Source: an uncultured Holophagales bacterium (GTDB lineage: Bacteria; Acidobacteriota; Thermoanaerobaculia; UBA5066). From it: 5,748 bases of DNA. The notes beneath the pieces were generated by a model, which saw only the letters and a list, made by a program, of their open reading frames with translations, had not been told where the DNA came from and did no database searches. The stretch covers positions 1 to 5,748 of the forward strand of contig CALMDF010000204.1 of assembly GCA_937864895.1 (NCBI GenBank), in the 5' to 3' direction. Positions 4,975-5,748 of this stretch are shown here, piece after piece (position 1 is the stretch's first letter; every line of letters starts with the position of its first letter). A program made the position numbers and the translations under genes.

Positions 4975-5748
4975 CCAGCCCGCCCCGAGCCGGCGGCCGC
5001 GGCGCCCAGAGCTACGCGCTCCTGTCCATCGGCGCGGCCCTCGCGACGATCGGCATCAAGACGGCGGCGTGGGCCCTCACCGGGTCCGTCGGCCTCCTCT
5101 CCGACGCCGTCGAGTCGGTCGTGAACCTCTTCGCCGCCGTCGTCGCTCTCTGGGCTCTCCGCTTCGCGGCGACGCCGCCCGACGCCGAGCACCACTTCGG
5201 CCACGCGAAGGCGGAGTACCTCGCCTCGGCGTTCGAGGGAGTCGCGATTCTCGGGGCGTCGGTCGCCATCGCCGTCACGGCGTGGGAGCGGATCGCCGAC
5301 CCGCAGCCGATCAGCGACGCCTGGCTCGGCATCGGGATCTCGACCGTCGCGTCCGCGATCAACGGCGCCGTCGCGTTCGTCCTCCTCCGGGCGGGACGCC
5401 GGCTCGACTCCATCACGCTCCGCTCCGACGCCCACCACCTGATGACGGACGTCTGGACCTCGGCCGGGGTCCTCGTGGGCGTCGCTCTCGTCGAGATCAC
5501 CGGCTGGCACATCCTCGACCCGATCGTCGCCCTGGCCGTCGCGACGAACATCGTCTGGATGGCCGGGAGGATCCTCCTCGAGACGGTGCAGGGCCTCCTC
5601 GACAAGACGATTCCCGAAGGGGAGCGGGCCTCGCTCGAGGCGCTCCTCGCGAGGTACCGTTCGGGTGAGGTCGCCCTGCACGCGGTCCGGACCCGGCAGG
5701 CCGGACCGGTCCGCTTCATCGACATGCACGTCCTCGTCCCGGGGGGCT
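4971..5748 (+). CDS. Cation diffusion facilitator (CDF) transporter, YiiP/FieF-like, 3' end cut off by window edge
   Basis: An inner-membrane divalent metal cation/proton antiporter, probably exporting Zn, Fe, Co, Cd or a similar ion. The visible 259 residues contain six membrane helices (about 14-36, 39-63, 84-104, 117-139, 160-175, 181-199) and the start of the cytoplasmic dimerisation domain (from about 204, with RTRQAGPVRFI at 240-250). Aligned from memory to E. coli YiiP without gaps through the membrane part, loop site B is kept (D71, H74, H78 in HHFGHAKAE) and so are H156 and D160 of transport site A. The two site-A aspartates of the second helix are replaced by E48 and N52 in SDAVESVVN. 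Cytoplasmic-site histidines H237 and H253 are present. YiiP has about 300 residues, so some 40 are missing. The ATG at 4971 overlaps the previous stop; a 13-residue polar leader before the first helix is normal. Family is confident; metal choice is not, because of the altered site. Confidence 0.92.
   Translation, partial: MTSPPRAGGRGAQSYALLSIGAALATIGIKTAAWALTGSVGLLSDAVESVVNLFAAVVALWALRFAATPPDAEHHFGHAKAEYLASAFEGVAILGASVAIAVTAWERIADPQPISDAWLGIGISTVASAINGAVAFVLLRAGRRLDSITLRSDAHHLMTDVWTSAGVLVGVALVEITGWHILDPIVALAVATNIVWMAGRILLETVQGLLDKTIPEGERASLEALLARYRSGEVALHAVRTRQAGPVRFIDMHVLVPGG

Noticed and set aside
4734..5729. Minus-strand open frames of 331 and 237 codons at the right end
   Set aside because: Both are antisense to the end of the EamA gene and to the CDF gene; the CDF frame on the plus strand aligns residue by residue with YiiP, and the minus products are charged low-complexity sequence.

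Overview
The window is very GC-rich with a strong preference for C- or G-ending codons (CTC, GTC, ATC, TTC, ACG, TCG). It holds four protein genes and almost no spare DNA: the largest gap is 111 bases (647-757). High GC, a TTG start, -10-like boxes hard against start codons, and a large periplasmic propeller receptor fused to a SpoIIE-type phosphatase fit a high-GC Gram-negative such as an uncultured acidobacterium. That assignment is an impression from composition and gene content; Myxococcota or Gemmatimonadota are not excluded. No RNA gene, mobile element, CRISPR array or sign of recent transfer was seen.

Layout: (1) positions 646 down to 1, minus strand, encode a drug/metabolite transporter (DMT/EamA) cut off by the left edge. 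(2) A 111-base divergent intergenic region carries a near-consensus -10 box for gene 1, a 10-base palindrome and a 7-bp-stem hairpin in the leader of gene 2. (3) Positions 758-4069, plus strand, encode a 1103-residue receptor: signal peptide, 14 two-component-regulator propeller repeats (two seven-bladed propellers, blade 12 eroded), Y_Y_Y domain, one membrane helix, coiled coil, and a PP2C/SpoIIE serine phosphatase with its metal-binding aspartates intact. (4) 26 bases later, 4096-4974 encode a second, distinct DMT/EamA transporter, probably from a TTG start. (5) Overlapping it by four bases (ATGA), 4971 to the right edge encodes a YiiP/FieF-like cation diffusion facilitator, truncated by the window, with an unusual transport-site signature.

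Working model (inference): the receptor senses something in the periplasm and changes the phosphorylation state of a cytoplasmic protein, most likely a STAS anti-sigma-factor antagonist encoded elsewhere. The two downstream transporter genes are probably expressed together. Whether the receptor controls any of the three flanking transporters cannot be told from the sequence. The most notable points are the sensor architecture, the eroded blade, the -10 boxes at leaderless or near-leaderless spacing before three of the four genes, and the E/N/H/D transport site of the cation transporter.
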